Source of the DNA: Campylobacter helveticus
Lineage (GTDB): Bacteria; Campylobacterota; Campylobacteria; Campylobacterales; Campylobacteraceae
Direction of reading: 5' to 3'
NCBI RefSeq assembly: GCF_002080395.1
Contig: NZ_CP020478.1
Span: 1,376,886-1,440,885 of the forward strand
Length of the DNA: 64,000 bases
The notes under the pieces are model-generated. The model was not told the origin of the DNA and searched no databases. It was given only the letters and a program-made list of their open reading frames with translations. Both the position numbers and the translations under genes were made by a program. Positions 47,238 to 55,564 of this stretch are shown piece after piece (the stretch's first letter is position 1; the number at the start of each line of letters is the position of its first letter).

Positions 47238-48221
47238 TCAAGATACAAAAAATTCATTTATCCTAGCTTTATCCTCGTAAGCTTTAGTTTGAAATTTCTC
47301 CCCTTTAAAACCCAGCTCATAAAAATTTTCAGGATTATTTTTAGTATAAGTAAGGGCGATTTGCAAGGCTAAATTTAAATCCTCCTTACAAATGTCGCTA
47401 CTTACTAAAGAATACGCCCCCACCAAGTCAAAAAGTTTGATTTCTTCATATTTAGGTGTTTTCAAATTCCTTAAAAGCTCGTTTTCAAGCTCATTGCGTC
47501 CTATTATCATTTTCGCCCCTTTTGGAAGCCTTAAATGCCGTCCATATTTTAAAAGCTGGGCATCATTGACCCCCATATCCTTGTCAAATTCTTTAAAATC
47601 TTTAATTTTCTTCGCAAAACTTTCCAAAGTGAGCAAACACCCTCCCCCCGGACTTTCAAAATCCTCCAAGCCAAATTCCTCCGCCATCTCAAGCTGTCTT
47701 TTGCGACTTCTACCGCTAATGCCCTCAAGCTTTTCTCTATCCACCCAGCCCTCTCTTTCTGGTTTTGTGAGGGGTAAATTTTTCGCGCACATAGGACGCA
47801 AGATTAAATCCTCTTCATCGTCTGCTAGGCGTTTGACCTTAGCCATCGCATCGCTTCTTTGACTCATAGGGCGTTGTCCTAAAACCTCCCCCGTGATGAT
47901 AAAGCTCGCCCCCTCATCTTTTAACATAACAAGAGCCGTTTTAAACATAAAAGCGTGGCAGTCTATGCAAGGATTAAAATGCTTCCCATAACCATACTGA
48001 GGGGAAAAAAGCACTTCCTTAAGATAAGAATTTCTCACATCGACCATTTCAAATTCCGCCCCCACTAAAGCAGCACGGCGTTTCATATCCTCGCTTTTAT
48101 CTGTGCGTGAACCAAAGCCTATGTTGATGTTTAAAGCCTTTACCGCGATGCCTTGTTGCGTGATGAGCTTCATCGCAAGCATCGAATCAAGTCCTCCGCT
48201 AAAAAGTGCTAATGCTTTCAT
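47238..48221 (-). CDS. PP-loop ATP-binding protein (ThiI/MnmA-like)
   Basis: 327 residues. The PP-loop ATP pyrophosphatase motif SGGLDSMLAM starts at residue 9. NPCIDCHAFMF gives a Cys pair, GGGCLLTLESFAKKIKDF another Cys, and TGEVLGQRPMSQ is typical of ThiI-type enzymes. Proteins of this kind activate RNA with ATP for thiolation or a related change. It lacks the THUMP and rhodanese domains of ThiI. Monocistronic, divergent from the sigma-28 promoter upstream. The exact RNA target is unknown. Confidence 0.8.
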   Translation of the reverse strand: MKALALFSGGLDSMLAMKLITQQGIAVKALNINIGFGSRTDKSEDMKRRAALVGAEFEMVDVRNSYLKEVLFSPQYGYGKHFNPCIDCHAFMFKTALVMLKDEGASFIITGEVLGQRPMSQRSDAMAKVKRLADDEEDLILRPMCAKNLPLTKPEREGWVDREKLEGISGRSRKRQLEMAEEFGLEDFESPGGGCLLTLESFAKKIKDFKEFDKDMGVNDAQLLKYGRHLRLPKGAKMIIGRNELENELLRNLKTPKYEEIKLFDLVGAYSLVSSDICKEDLNLALQIALTYTKNNPENFYELGFKGEKFQTKAYEDKARINEFFVS

Positions 48222-48234
48222 AATATCCTTTCAC

Positions 48235-48261
48235 TAAAGTTTTTAAAAAATTTACCGATAT
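48235..48261 (+). promoter_or_regulatory. Near-consensus sigma-28 (FliA) promoter
   Basis: TAAAGTTT (48235-48242), 11 bases, then ACCGATAT (48254-48261), against the enterobacterial consensus TAAAGTTT-N11-GCCGATAA. Only the first and last bases of the -10 block differ. Transcription would start near 48269, giving a 155-base leader to the small exported protein. It implies flagellar-class expression. Confidence 0.8.
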
Positions 48262-48425
48262 GTAAAAAAGGGGTAATTTTAACCTAATTTTGTAAAGAAA
48301 TAAATTTTGTAGATTAAAGTGACATATTATTTATTTTTACCATAAAAATTTGTTTTTTACATTAATTATCATATTTTGTTTTGTTAAAATCTTAAATGCA
48401 AATATCTTAATTTGAAAGGCAGATA

Positions 48426-48629
48426 ATGAAAAAAGTATTTTTTGTTATGTTGTTGGGTGTGTTGTTTTCAGGTGTTGCTTTAGCAAACTCTGATTGTGAT
48501 GTTAAATGTCAAATTCTTAAAGAACAGTGGAACATTTATTATAACAAATTAAGAGAGTGTGATAGACTGCCTTATTATCAAGCAAGTATGTGCCGTTTAT
48601 CAGCTATGCACTCCAAACCAAGCGAGTAA
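48426..48629 (+). CDS. Small Cys-rich exported protein
   Basis: 67 residues. A signal peptide (MKKVFFVMLLGVLFSGVALA) is followed by a 46-residue mature peptide with four Cys (CDVKC, LREC, MCRL), which could make two disulfides in the periplasm. No family is recognised. RBS GAAAGGCAG. Together with the next gene (10 bases downstream) it lies behind a sigma-28 promoter, so it is probably expressed with late flagellar genes. Confidence 0.75.
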   Translation: MKKVFFVMLLGVLFSGVALANSDCDVKCQILKEQWNIYYNKLRECDRLPYYQASMCRLSAMHSKPSE

Positions 48630-48639
48630 AGGAGAATTT

Positions 48640-49596
48640 ATGAAAGTCGCCAACGATGTTCAAATTATCGGTTTAAATGACGCCCTTACTTATTCTAAAA
48701 GAGCGAATATAGCAAGTAAAGATTTTCAAAGCTTGAAAGAAGAGGAGCTTAAGCAGGAAGATTTTTTAAGTGTTTTAAATCATAGTGAGGGCATCAGGGT
48801 GATTTTCCAAGATGAGGAAAGCTCTAAATTTGTCAGCTTAAACCTCACAAAAAGTAATTTCGCAAGAATTTTAAAGCATTTTAATCAAAACGATAATTAT
48901 TTTTTACGAGAAAACGGAGCGATAAGGCTTAACGGAGCTGCACAAAATTTTGTCGCTGGGTGGTTTAAAAATGCAGCTTATGATTTAAATTATCTCAAAG
49001 CCGATGCGGATAAAAATGGCTTGATACAAGGAAAAGAAAACGAAAAGCTTTACCTTTACAATGATGTAATCTACACACCCGATGTTTATAAAGGTGGTCC
49101 AAATGATGTCATAAGACAACTTTATCTACAAGGTGGGGGGGGTAAAATTTTGGCAAATGATGATATGGAAAGACACTTAGATGGAGCTTTAAATGCCCTT
49201 CTTGCTTTTGATAAAAATGCAGATAGAAAGATAAGCATTTTAGAGTGTGAGGGCTCTAGGGAAAGGGTTGTCGCTAAGGCTAAAATTAAGTTTGATAATC
49301 CAAGCTCCATAAGTAAAGAAATGTTAGAGAAATTAAAAAGAAAAAGCAAAGAGATAGAAAACGCAAACGATGAAGCAGAAGATGAAAGCGAAGCTTCAGC
49401 CATCAAAGATAAGGCTTTAGAAAATGGGCTTAGCGCCTTAAATATGCAAGAGCTTTTAAAGCTTAAAGAAAAATTTCCAGAAGAATACGAGCAATTAAAG
49501 CAAAAAGATTTGGAAAATTTAAGTGGGGATTTAAGCGAAGATTTGCAAAAGCAAATGCAACTTCAAAGCTTAATCATCATAGATAAATTAGTCTAA
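48640..49596 (+). CDS. EF-hand protein, first of a tandem pair, sigma-28 controlled
   Basis: 318 residues from ATG 48640 (AAAGGAG in front). Two canonical EF-hand loops: D122-x-D124-x-N126-G-x-I-x-x-x-E133 and D191-x-N193-x-D195-x-x-I-x-x-x-E202. There is no signal peptide. The N-terminal domain has a strand-helix part ending IRLNGAAQNFVAGWF (95-109), the C-terminal 60 residues are helical (ALENGLSALNMQELLKLKEK...). Both parts recur in the next-but-one gene. An in-frame G8 tract (49135-49142) encodes QGGGGK. Function is unknown; possibly exported through the flagellar system, since no Sec signal is present. Confidence 0.85.
   Translation: MKVANDVQIIGLNDALTYSKRANIASKDFQSLKEEELKQEDFLSVLNHSEGIRVIFQDEESSKFVSLNLTKSNFARILKHFNQNDNYFLRENGAIRLNGAAQNFVAGWFKNAAYDLNYLKADADKNGLIQGKENEKLYLYNDVIYTPDVYKGGPNDVIRQLYLQGGGGKILANDDMERHLDGALNALLAFDKNADRKISILECEGSRERVVAKAKIKFDNPSSISKEMLEKLKRKSKEIENANDEAEDESEASAIKDKALENGLSALNMQELLKLKEKFPEEYEQLKQKDLENLSGDLSEDLQKQMQLQSLIIIDKLV
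49135..49142 (+). repeat. G8 homopolymer tract inside the first EF-hand gene
   Basis: Eight G's within CAAGGTGGGGGGGGTAAA, codons Gln-Gly-Gly-Gly-Gly-Lys. The frame is intact (ON). Runs of eight or more G's are the usual Campylobacter phase-variation length; a one-base slip here would truncate the protein between its two EF-hands. Confidence 0.75.
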
Positions 49597-49614
49597 AAAA
49601 TTTAATACACACTA

Positions 49615-49641
49615 TAAATTAATACAAATTTTTGCCGATAT
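49615..49641 (+). promoter_or_regulatory. Sigma-28 (FliA) promoter for the second EF-hand gene
   Basis: TAAA (49615-49618), 15 bases, then GCCGATAT (49634-49641), matching TAAA-N15-GCCGATAA with only the last base differing. Start of transcription would be near 49649, about 50 bases before the gene. The spacing is identical to the promoter at 48235. Confidence 0.8.
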
Positions 49642-49700
49642 GAATTTAAGTTATGCCAAGAAACTAAGGCTTGACTTTAAAATTTCTTAAGGAGCAAATT

Positions 49701-50570
49701 ATGGACAAATTGACAAATAATCTTAATATTTCTTTGCCAAGTTCTCAAAACGCTACAAACCGCAAAGAAATTTTAGAGTTGAAAAAAGAGGAGCAAAATA
49801 AAGTCAAGGTTGATGATATTTCAAACGCCAAATCAGGCTTTAAAGTCGTTTTCGAAAATAAAGAAGGCGAGTTAATGGCTTTAAGAATTAGCGAGGAAAA
49901 TTATAAAAATTTGCAAGAGCATTTTAGCTCTTATACTAACTACATCGCCAGAGATGATAATAGCATAAGGCTTAATGGCGAGGCAAATGAATTTGTGGCG
50001 AATTGGTTTGAAAAAATAAGCAGTGCATTTTTTAATCCCACTTCGTTAAATAATGACAAAGATTCAGAGTATATCAGCGTAAATTTTCACAAAAAAACTA
50101 CACTTGAAAGTTTGCAAAACTTGGCTTTTAAGGGTGAAGATAGCTTAACTAAAAATGCAAATTTGGAAGAAAAGCTTAATTTCGCTTTAGAAAAAGATGT
50201 CAATCTTGACGGAAGCGTGAATGAATTTGATGTCAAAAAACAAAGCTTGACGGAAATTTTAAGAGATCTAAAAAACGCATCAGGCGAAAGTGCGGACGCT
50301 AGTAAAATGCAAGATACGCAGAAAAAAGTTGAAAGTGATGATAAAGATAAGATAAAAGAGAAAAAAGATGAGGAAGAAAAAACGCCTCTAGAAAAAGCTC
50401 TAGAAGAAGGCTTAGAATCTCTTAGTCAAGAGGAAAAAGCTCAGCTTGAAAGCTCACATCCGCAAAAATTCGAAGAGCTTAAAAGACAAGAATTGGAACA
50501 AAATTTAAGCAAGGATTTCAAAGAGCAAATTCTACGCGGTGAAAGCCCACTTGTCGATAAATTCGTCTAA
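49701..50570 (+). CDS. EF-hand protein, second of a tandem pair, sigma-28 controlled
   Basis: 289 residues from ATG 49701 (AAGGAG in front; a 10-codon upstream extension is unlikely). Paralogue of the 48640 protein: SIRLNGEANEFVANWF aligns with its AIRLNGAAQNFVAGWF, and the C-terminal ALEEGLESLSQEEKAQLE...LVDKFV with its ALENGLSALNMQELLKLK...IIDKLV. One good EF-hand loop remains: D166-x-N168-x-D170-G-x-V-x-x-x-D177; the other is degenerate (NNDKDSEYI). A Lys/Glu/Asp-rich linker (about 200-235) is probably disordered. No signal peptide. It ends convergent with dnaG, four bases overlapping. Confidence 0.85.
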   Translation: MDKLTNNLNISLPSSQNATNRKEILELKKEEQNKVKVDDISNAKSGFKVVFENKEGELMALRISEENYKNLQEHFSSYTNYIARDDNSIRLNGEANEFVANWFEKISSAFFNPTSLNNDKDSEYISVNFHKKTTLESLQNLAFKGEDSLTKNANLEEKLNFALEKDVNLDGSVNEFDVKKQSLTEILRDLKNASGESADASKMQDTQKKVESDDKDKIKEKKDEEEKTPLEKALEEGLESLSQEEKAQLESSHPQKFEELKRQELEQNLSKDFKEQILRGESPLVDKFV

Positions 50571-52354
50571 AATGGTGCATTTTCTAGCCCGAAATCTAAA
50601 GCATTAAAGCTTTTTTGGGCAAAAATTTTATGCCAAGTTTTAAGACGCGCTTCTAAAATTTGCTCGTCTTTTTCATTTTTGATAAAGCTTAAAGCCTCTT
50701 TATAAAATTCAAAAAGAGCATTTTCATCAAGCTGTTTTTTAAGCCTTTCGGCATTTTTATCCAAAAGACTTAAAAGCTGTTTTTTAAGCCCTAGATGTGC
50801 TTTTGTGATGGTAAGGGCATTGAAAAAAGCAAGATTAACCTTGCAAAGCACACACAAAAATTCATTTAAGCTTTTTATGCCGTTTAAATTTCTAAGCTCA
50901 AGCTCTCTTATGTCGCTATCCTCAAGCCCACAATCATTTAAAATTTTTTCACAAAGCTCTTTATGCTTCAAACAGGCTTTATCACTCATCTTTAAAAACA
51001 ACGCCCTAGCCTCGCTTGAGTTTCTAAGAAAGGTCAAAAGCTCCAGCTCACTTAAATGCACCCTAGTTTTTTGCGTTTGCAAAAGAGGTGTTTTAGCGGA
51101 GGCTTTATGATTTTTACTTAAAACGATAAGGCTTTGCTCCACACCCAAAAGCTTCGCCACTAAACTCGTATAAGAATTTGCCACCAAAGACTCAAGTAAA
51201 AAGGTATATTTTTGCACATTTTCTAAGGCTTTTTGTTTATCAAGGGCTGAATTTATGCCTCCCCTTAAAAGCTCTCTTATGTAAAATTCGCCAAGCTCCA
51301 TAGCCTTTTCTAAAAGTAAATGTAGCTTTTTCGTCTCGCCATTTGCGACAAGCTCGGCAGGGTCTTTTCCACCCTCAAGTAAAACAACCTTGCCGTCTAT
51401 TTTATTAACACTTAGCAAAAAAGCCGAGCGAAAAGCCGCTCTACGCCCAGCTTCATCATTATCAAAACAAAGCAAAACTCTCGCATCATAACGGCGAATA
51501 AGTGGGATATGATGCTCGGTTAATGCCGTGCCAAGCACCGCCACAGCGTTTGTAAAACCTGCCTTATGAAAGGCTATGGCGTCCATATAGCCCTCGCAAA
51601 TTATCATTTCTTTTTGCTTTGCTATGCTTTCTTTGGCAAGATTAAAAGCGTAAAAAATGCGTGATTTGTCAAAAAATGCACTTTGGGGAGAATTGACATA
51701 TTTTGCGGCATTATTAGCATTTAGCGTTCTACCTCCAAAGCCGACCAACAAGCCCTTATAATCATAAATAGGAAAGGTGATTCTGTGGATAAAACTCGCA
51801 TACACCCCTCCCCTATCATCTTTTTTAACCGCCCCTACATAAAGTGCGTCTTCGTTTGCAATTTGCTCGTTTTTAAGTAGCCTTAGGCTTTCTTCATTTC
51901 CCACCGCATAGCCAAGCTCGAATTTTTTTATATCTTCGTCATTTAATTTTCTTTGATAAAGATAGTCTAAAACCTCTCTATGTGAAGCCAAATTTTGCTT
52001 ATAAAAGGCATTTAAAAGCGGTAAAATGTGCTTGACATCTTTTTTATTATCTTCTTTTTCTTTAGTGTAAGTAAGGGTAAAATTACTCAACTGCGCGACT
52101 TTTTCCACCGCTTCTGCGAAATTCACCCTTTCAAATTCCATTATAAATTTAAAGACATCGCCCCCTGCCCCACAAGCAAAACAATGATAAAAGCCTTTTT
52201 GAGAATTAATGTGCATAGAGGGGTTTCTATCATCGTGAAAAGGACACACACATACATACGAAGCTCCACTTCTTCGCACCTCAACAAAATGTGAGATGAT
52301 ATGAACAATGTCGGCTCTTTGATTTAAAAGTTCTATGCTGGATTTTGCTATCAT
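50567..52354 (-). CDS. dnaG: DNA primase
   Basis: 595 residues. CHC2 zinc finger (C37, H40, C58, C61), then the TOPRIM core (IICEGYMDAIAF, LCFDNDEAGRRA), and a C-terminal helicase-binding region of about 200 residues that is poorly conserved. It makes replication primers with DnaB. Monocistronic, convergent with the EF-hand gene and divergent from the TPR gene. Confidence 0.97.
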   Translation of the reverse strand: MIAKSSIELLNQRADIVHIISHFVEVRRSGASYVCVCPFHDDRNPSMHINSQKGFYHCFACGAGGDVFKFIMEFERVNFAEAVEKVAQLSNFTLTYTKEKEDNKKDVKHILPLLNAFYKQNLASHREVLDYLYQRKLNDEDIKKFELGYAVGNEESLRLLKNEQIANEDALYVGAVKKDDRGGVYASFIHRITFPIYDYKGLLVGFGGRTLNANNAAKYVNSPQSAFFDKSRIFYAFNLAKESIAKQKEMIICEGYMDAIAFHKAGFTNAVAVLGTALTEHHIPLIRRYDARVLLCFDNDEAGRRAAFRSAFLLSVNKIDGKVVLLEGGKDPAELVANGETKKLHLLLEKAMELGEFYIRELLRGGINSALDKQKALENVQKYTFLLESLVANSYTSLVAKLLGVEQSLIVLSKNHKASAKTPLLQTQKTRVHLSELELLTFLRNSSEARALFLKMSDKACLKHKELCEKILNDCGLEDSDIRELELRNLNGIKSLNEFLCVLCKVNLAFFNALTITKAHLGLKKQLLSLLDKNAERLKKQLDENALFEFYKEALSFIKNEKDEQILEARLKTWHKIFAQKSFNALDFGLENAPF

Positions 52355-52425
52355 TTTCTAACCTTAATTAAAATTATACAAAGATTTAGCTATAATTTTG
52401 TTAATTTAACTTTTGCGGATATTTT

Positions 52426-53391
52426 ATGGACTTTTTCTTTGTAGAATACAGAGACCCCATAGTCGGGCTTATCTTTCTTACCCTACTTATTTTAGTCGTA
52501 GCTTTAGCAAATTATGCTTGGCGGATTTTTGCAAATAAGGACGAAGAGCAAAAGTTAGAAAAATTCATTAAAAAATTTGAACTTGAAAATTCACACAAAA
52601 ACCTTTTAAGAAGTGAAAATTTAAGCTTTTCAAATCTTAGCTTTTTAGCCGAAATTTTTACAAAAAGCGGTGAATTTGAAAAAGCAACGCAAATTTATCT
52701 CATCGCTCTAGAAAAAACAAAAGATAAAGACGAACAAGAAGCGGTATTTTTGGCTTTAGCAAAGGTTTATTTTAAGGCGGGATTTTTACAAAAATGTACA
52801 GAAGTGCTTTTAAACGCCCTTAAAATTCGCCCCCGCAATAAAGAAGCATTGAAACTTCTTAAAATAGCCTATTTTAAACTTAAAATGTATAAAGAAAATT
52901 TAGAGCTTTTAGAATGCTTGTTTGAGCTAGGTGAGGACATTAAAGAAGAGGCTGAATTTATCAAAGCTTTATCTTTAGAAAACAAAAAAGAAGCAAAAGA
53001 GCAAATTTTAAAGCTTGATTATGAAAATAATGCCTCTTTAAAACGCTATTTATTTGAAAAATATCACATTTTTAAAAAACAAAATTTAGCCCAAATTTGC
53101 GATGTGCTTTATAAAGATAAAAAGCCTATAAATACAGACGATGAAAAGTATTATGAATTTTTTTATATGCTTGGTTTAGTTGAAGAAAAACAAGGCTTTC
53201 GCTTTAAAAACTCGCATTTTAAAATGTATCAAATTTTAAAGCAAAACAACTTTAAAGCGAGGCTTGATTTTTCTTATATGTGTTTAGAATGTAAAAACAT
53301 TATGCCGCTTTTTTTCTACCACTGCCCCATTTGTTATGAATTTAACCGCTGTAAAATTTTATACGAAGTGAAAAACGATGAAGCATATTGA
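52426..53391 (+). CDS. LapB/YciM-like membrane-anchored TPR protein with rubredoxin-type zinc ribbon
   Basis: 321 residues. One N-terminal membrane segment (about 13-34), TPR repeats from about 60 to 190 (FEKATQIYLIALEKTK, ALAKVYFKAGFLQKCTEVLLNA), and a C-terminal CLEC-x10-CPIC metal site. E. coli LapB has this same order and the same CxxC-x10-HCPxC spacing. LapB controls LpxC degradation and so LPS synthesis. The similarity is in architecture and metal spacing; identity elsewhere is low. Overlaps rnhA by 14 bases. Confidence 0.75.
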   Translation: MDFFFVEYRDPIVGLIFLTLLILVVALANYAWRIFANKDEEQKLEKFIKKFELENSHKNLLRSENLSFSNLSFLAEIFTKSGEFEKATQIYLIALEKTKDKDEQEAVFLALAKVYFKAGFLQKCTEVLLNALKIRPRNKEALKLLKIAYFKLKMYKENLELLECLFELGEDIKEEAEFIKALSLENKKEAKEQILKLDYENNASLKRYLFEKYHIFKKQNLAQICDVLYKDKKPINTDDEKYYEFFYMLGLVEEKQGFRFKNSHFKMYQILKQNNFKARLDFSYMCLECKNIMPLFFYHCPICYEFNRCKILYEVKNDEAY

Positions 53392-53812
53392 AATTTACAC
53401 AGATGGTTCTTGCTTGAAAAATCCGGGCTTTGGAGGTTACGCTTTTATCGTGCGTTATAAAGAACACGAAAAAGTTGGTGTCGGTGCAGAAGCCAACACG
53501 ACAAATAACAGAATGGAGCTAAAAGCCATCATCAAAGCCCTAGAAGTGCTGAAAGAGCCTTGCGAGATAAGCCTTTATACCGATTCAAATTTAATGGTGC
53601 AAAGCATTAATGAGTGGCTTCAAATTTGGGCGAAAAAAAATTTCAAAGATAAAAAAAATGTTGATTTGTGGCGTGAGTATTTAAAGCTTTCAAAACCGCA
53701 CAAAATCAAAGCATTTTGGATAAAAGCGCACAATGGACACGAAGAAAATGAACGCTGCGACACCCTAGCAAGAGAAGCCGCACAAAATTTACAAAGGAAA
53801 CATAATGGCTAG
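53378..53812 (+). CDS. rnhA: Ribonuclease HI
   Basis: 144 residues. The four catalytic acids are D9 (IYTDGS), E47 (RMELKA), D69 (YTDSN) and D128 (ERCDTLA), with His in KAHNGH. Removes RNA from RNA-DNA hybrids. Starts inside the TPR gene and overlaps rnc. Confidence 0.97.
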   Translation: MKHIEIYTDGSCLKNPGFGGYAFIVRYKEHEKVGVGAEANTTNNRMELKAIIKALEVLKEPCEISLYTDSNLMVQSINEWLQIWAKKNFKDKKNVDLWREYLKLSKPHKIKAFWIKAHNGHEENERCDTLAREAAQNLQRKHNG

Positions 53813-54479
53813 GCTAGAGCTTTTAGAAGCAAAAATTGACTATAAATTCAAGGATAAAAACCTCCTCATCTACGCACTCACGCATAAAAGTGCTAAGAAA
53901 AATTACAATAATGAAAGGCTTGAATTTTTAGGTGATGCGGTGCTGGATTTAGTCGTGGGGGAATATTTATTTCATAAATTTAAAAACGAAGCGGAGGGGG
54001 ATTTATCTAAGCTTAGAGCCGCCCTTGTCAATGAAAAATCCTTTGCTAAAATCGCAAATTCTCTTCATTTGGGCGATTTTATCTTTATGTCTGTGGCGGA
54101 AGAAAATAACGGCGGTAAAAACAAACCCTCCATACTCTCAGACGCTTTTGAAGCGCTTATTGGGGCTTTGCATTTAGAGGCTGGTTTTTCACAGGCTAAA
54201 AATATCGCTTTGAAATTGATAGAGGAGAATTTTCCGCATATAGATGCAAAAAATTTACTTAAAGATTACAAAACAAAACTGCAAGAAATCACTCAAGCTA
54301 AAATGGGCTTAACCCCAGAATACGAAACTCTAAGAGCCTTTGGACCCGACCATCAAAAAAGCTTTGAAATCGCCCTAAATTTGGAGGGTAAGGAAATGGC
54401 AAGAGCCATAGCAAATAGCAAAAAAGAAGCCCAGCAAATGGCAGCAAAAATCACCTTAGAAAAGTTAGGAGCGTTATGA
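53805..54479 (+). CDS. rnc: Ribonuclease III
   Basis: 224 residues: signature NNERLEFLGDAVLDLVVGEYL, second acidic site SDAFEALIGALHLEAG, and a C-terminal dsRNA-binding domain ending KKEAQQMAAKITLEKLG. Processes rRNA and other double-stranded RNA. Overlaps rnhA (eight bases) and aroC (four). Confidence 0.97.
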   Translation: MARLELLEAKIDYKFKDKNLLIYALTHKSAKKNYNNERLEFLGDAVLDLVVGEYLFHKFKNEAEGDLSKLRAALVNEKSFAKIANSLHLGDFIFMSVAEENNGGKNKPSILSDAFEALIGALHLEAGFSQAKNIALKLIEENFPHIDAKNLLKDYKTKLQEITQAKMGLTPEYETLRAFGPDHQKSFEIALNLEGKEMARAIANSKKEAQQMAAKITLEKLGAL

Positions 54480-55564
54480 ATACCTTTGGAGTTAGACTTA
54501 AATTTACAAGCTTTGGAGAATCGCACGGCAAAGCCATAGGTGTAGTGCTTGATGGTATGCCATCTTGCGTGAAATTTGATGAAGAATTTTTACAAAATGA
54601 GTTGGCAAAAAGAAAGGGGGGGAGCAAATTTGCCACACCTAGAAAAGAAAACGATGAGGCAGAAATTTTAAGCGGTGTTTTTGATGGCTTTACCACAGGA
54701 CAGCCCATAGCGATGATTTTTAGAAATGAAAACACGCGTTCAAAAGACTATGCAGAAGTTAAAAATCTCTTCCGTCCCTCGCACGCAGATTTCACCTATT
54801 TTAAAAAATACGGCATAAGAGATTATAGAGGCGGTGGGCGTTCAAGTGCAAGAGAAAGTGTAGCTAGAGTGGCGGCTGGAGCTGTGGCTGCTATGCTTTT
54901 AAAGGAATTTGACATAGAAGTTTCAAGCGGTGTTTTTGGCGTGGGAGAGTGCGTTTCACCCCTTCAAAATAGTGAATTTGACTTTGAATTTGCAAACAAA
55001 AGTGAAATTTTTTGCCTTGATAAAAATTTAGAAGAGGCTTTTAAAGAAGAAATTTCAAAGGCAAAAAAAGAAAAAGATAGCGTTGGGGCGGCTGTTTTTA
55101 CTAGAGTGAGTGGGGTAATGGCAGGGCTTGGGGAAGTGCTTTATGACAAGCTTGATTCTAAACTCGCCCACGCCCTTATGGGGATAAATGCCGTAAAAGC
55201 TGTAGAAATAGGCTCTGGTATAAACTCAAGTCAAAAAAGAGGCTCACAAAATAATGATTTAATGCAAAATGGTAAATTTTTAAGTAATCATAGTGGAGGG
55301 ATTTTAGGGGGAATTTCAAATGGCGATTTGATAGAGCTTAAGAGCTATTTTAAACCCACCCCTTCCATTTTCCTCACCCAACAAAGTATGAACGAAAAAG
55401 GCGAAAATGTCCTTTGTGAGTTAAAAGGCAGACACGACCCTTGTGTAGGCATAAGAGGAAGCGTCGTCGCAAACGCTATGGTTCGGCTTGTCTTGGCTGA
55501 TGCCTTGCTTTTAAATGCAAGTGCAAATTTAAATCATCTAAAAAAAATTTACTCTAAAGCTTGA
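54476..55564 (+). CDS. aroC: Chorismate synthase
   Basis: 362 residues. GESHGKAIGVVLDGMP, RPSHADFTYFKKYGIRDYRGGGRSSARE and HSGGILGGISNGD are all classic AroC motifs for FMN and EPSP binding. It makes chorismate for aromatic amino acids and, in Campylobacter, for futalosine menaquinone. A G7 run (54616-54622) is in frame. Its last 11 bases overlap the convergent DUF2920 gene. Confidence 0.97.
   Translation: MNTFGVRLKFTSFGESHGKAIGVVLDGMPSCVKFDEEFLQNELAKRKGGSKFATPRKENDEAEILSGVFDGFTTGQPIAMIFRNENTRSKDYAEVKNLFRPSHADFTYFKKYGIRDYRGGGRSSARESVARVAAGAVAAMLLKEFDIEVSSGVFGVGECVSPLQNSEFDFEFANKSEIFCLDKNLEEAFKEEISKAKKEKDSVGAAVFTRVSGVMAGLGEVLYDKLDSKLAHALMGINAVKAVEIGSGINSSQKRGSQNNDLMQNGKFLSNHSGGILGGISNGDLIELKSYFKPTPSIFLTQQSMNEKGENVLCELKGRHDPCVGIRGSVVANAMVRLVLADALLLNASANLNHLKKIYSKA

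Noticed and set aside
47392-47862. 156-codon frame on the plus strand
   Set aside because: Antisense to the PP-loop ATPase; Ser/Leu/Pro composition typical of a shadow.
54616-54622. G7 run in aroC as a phase-variation site
   Set aside because: One base below the usual length and inside an essential-type gene; the frame is intact.
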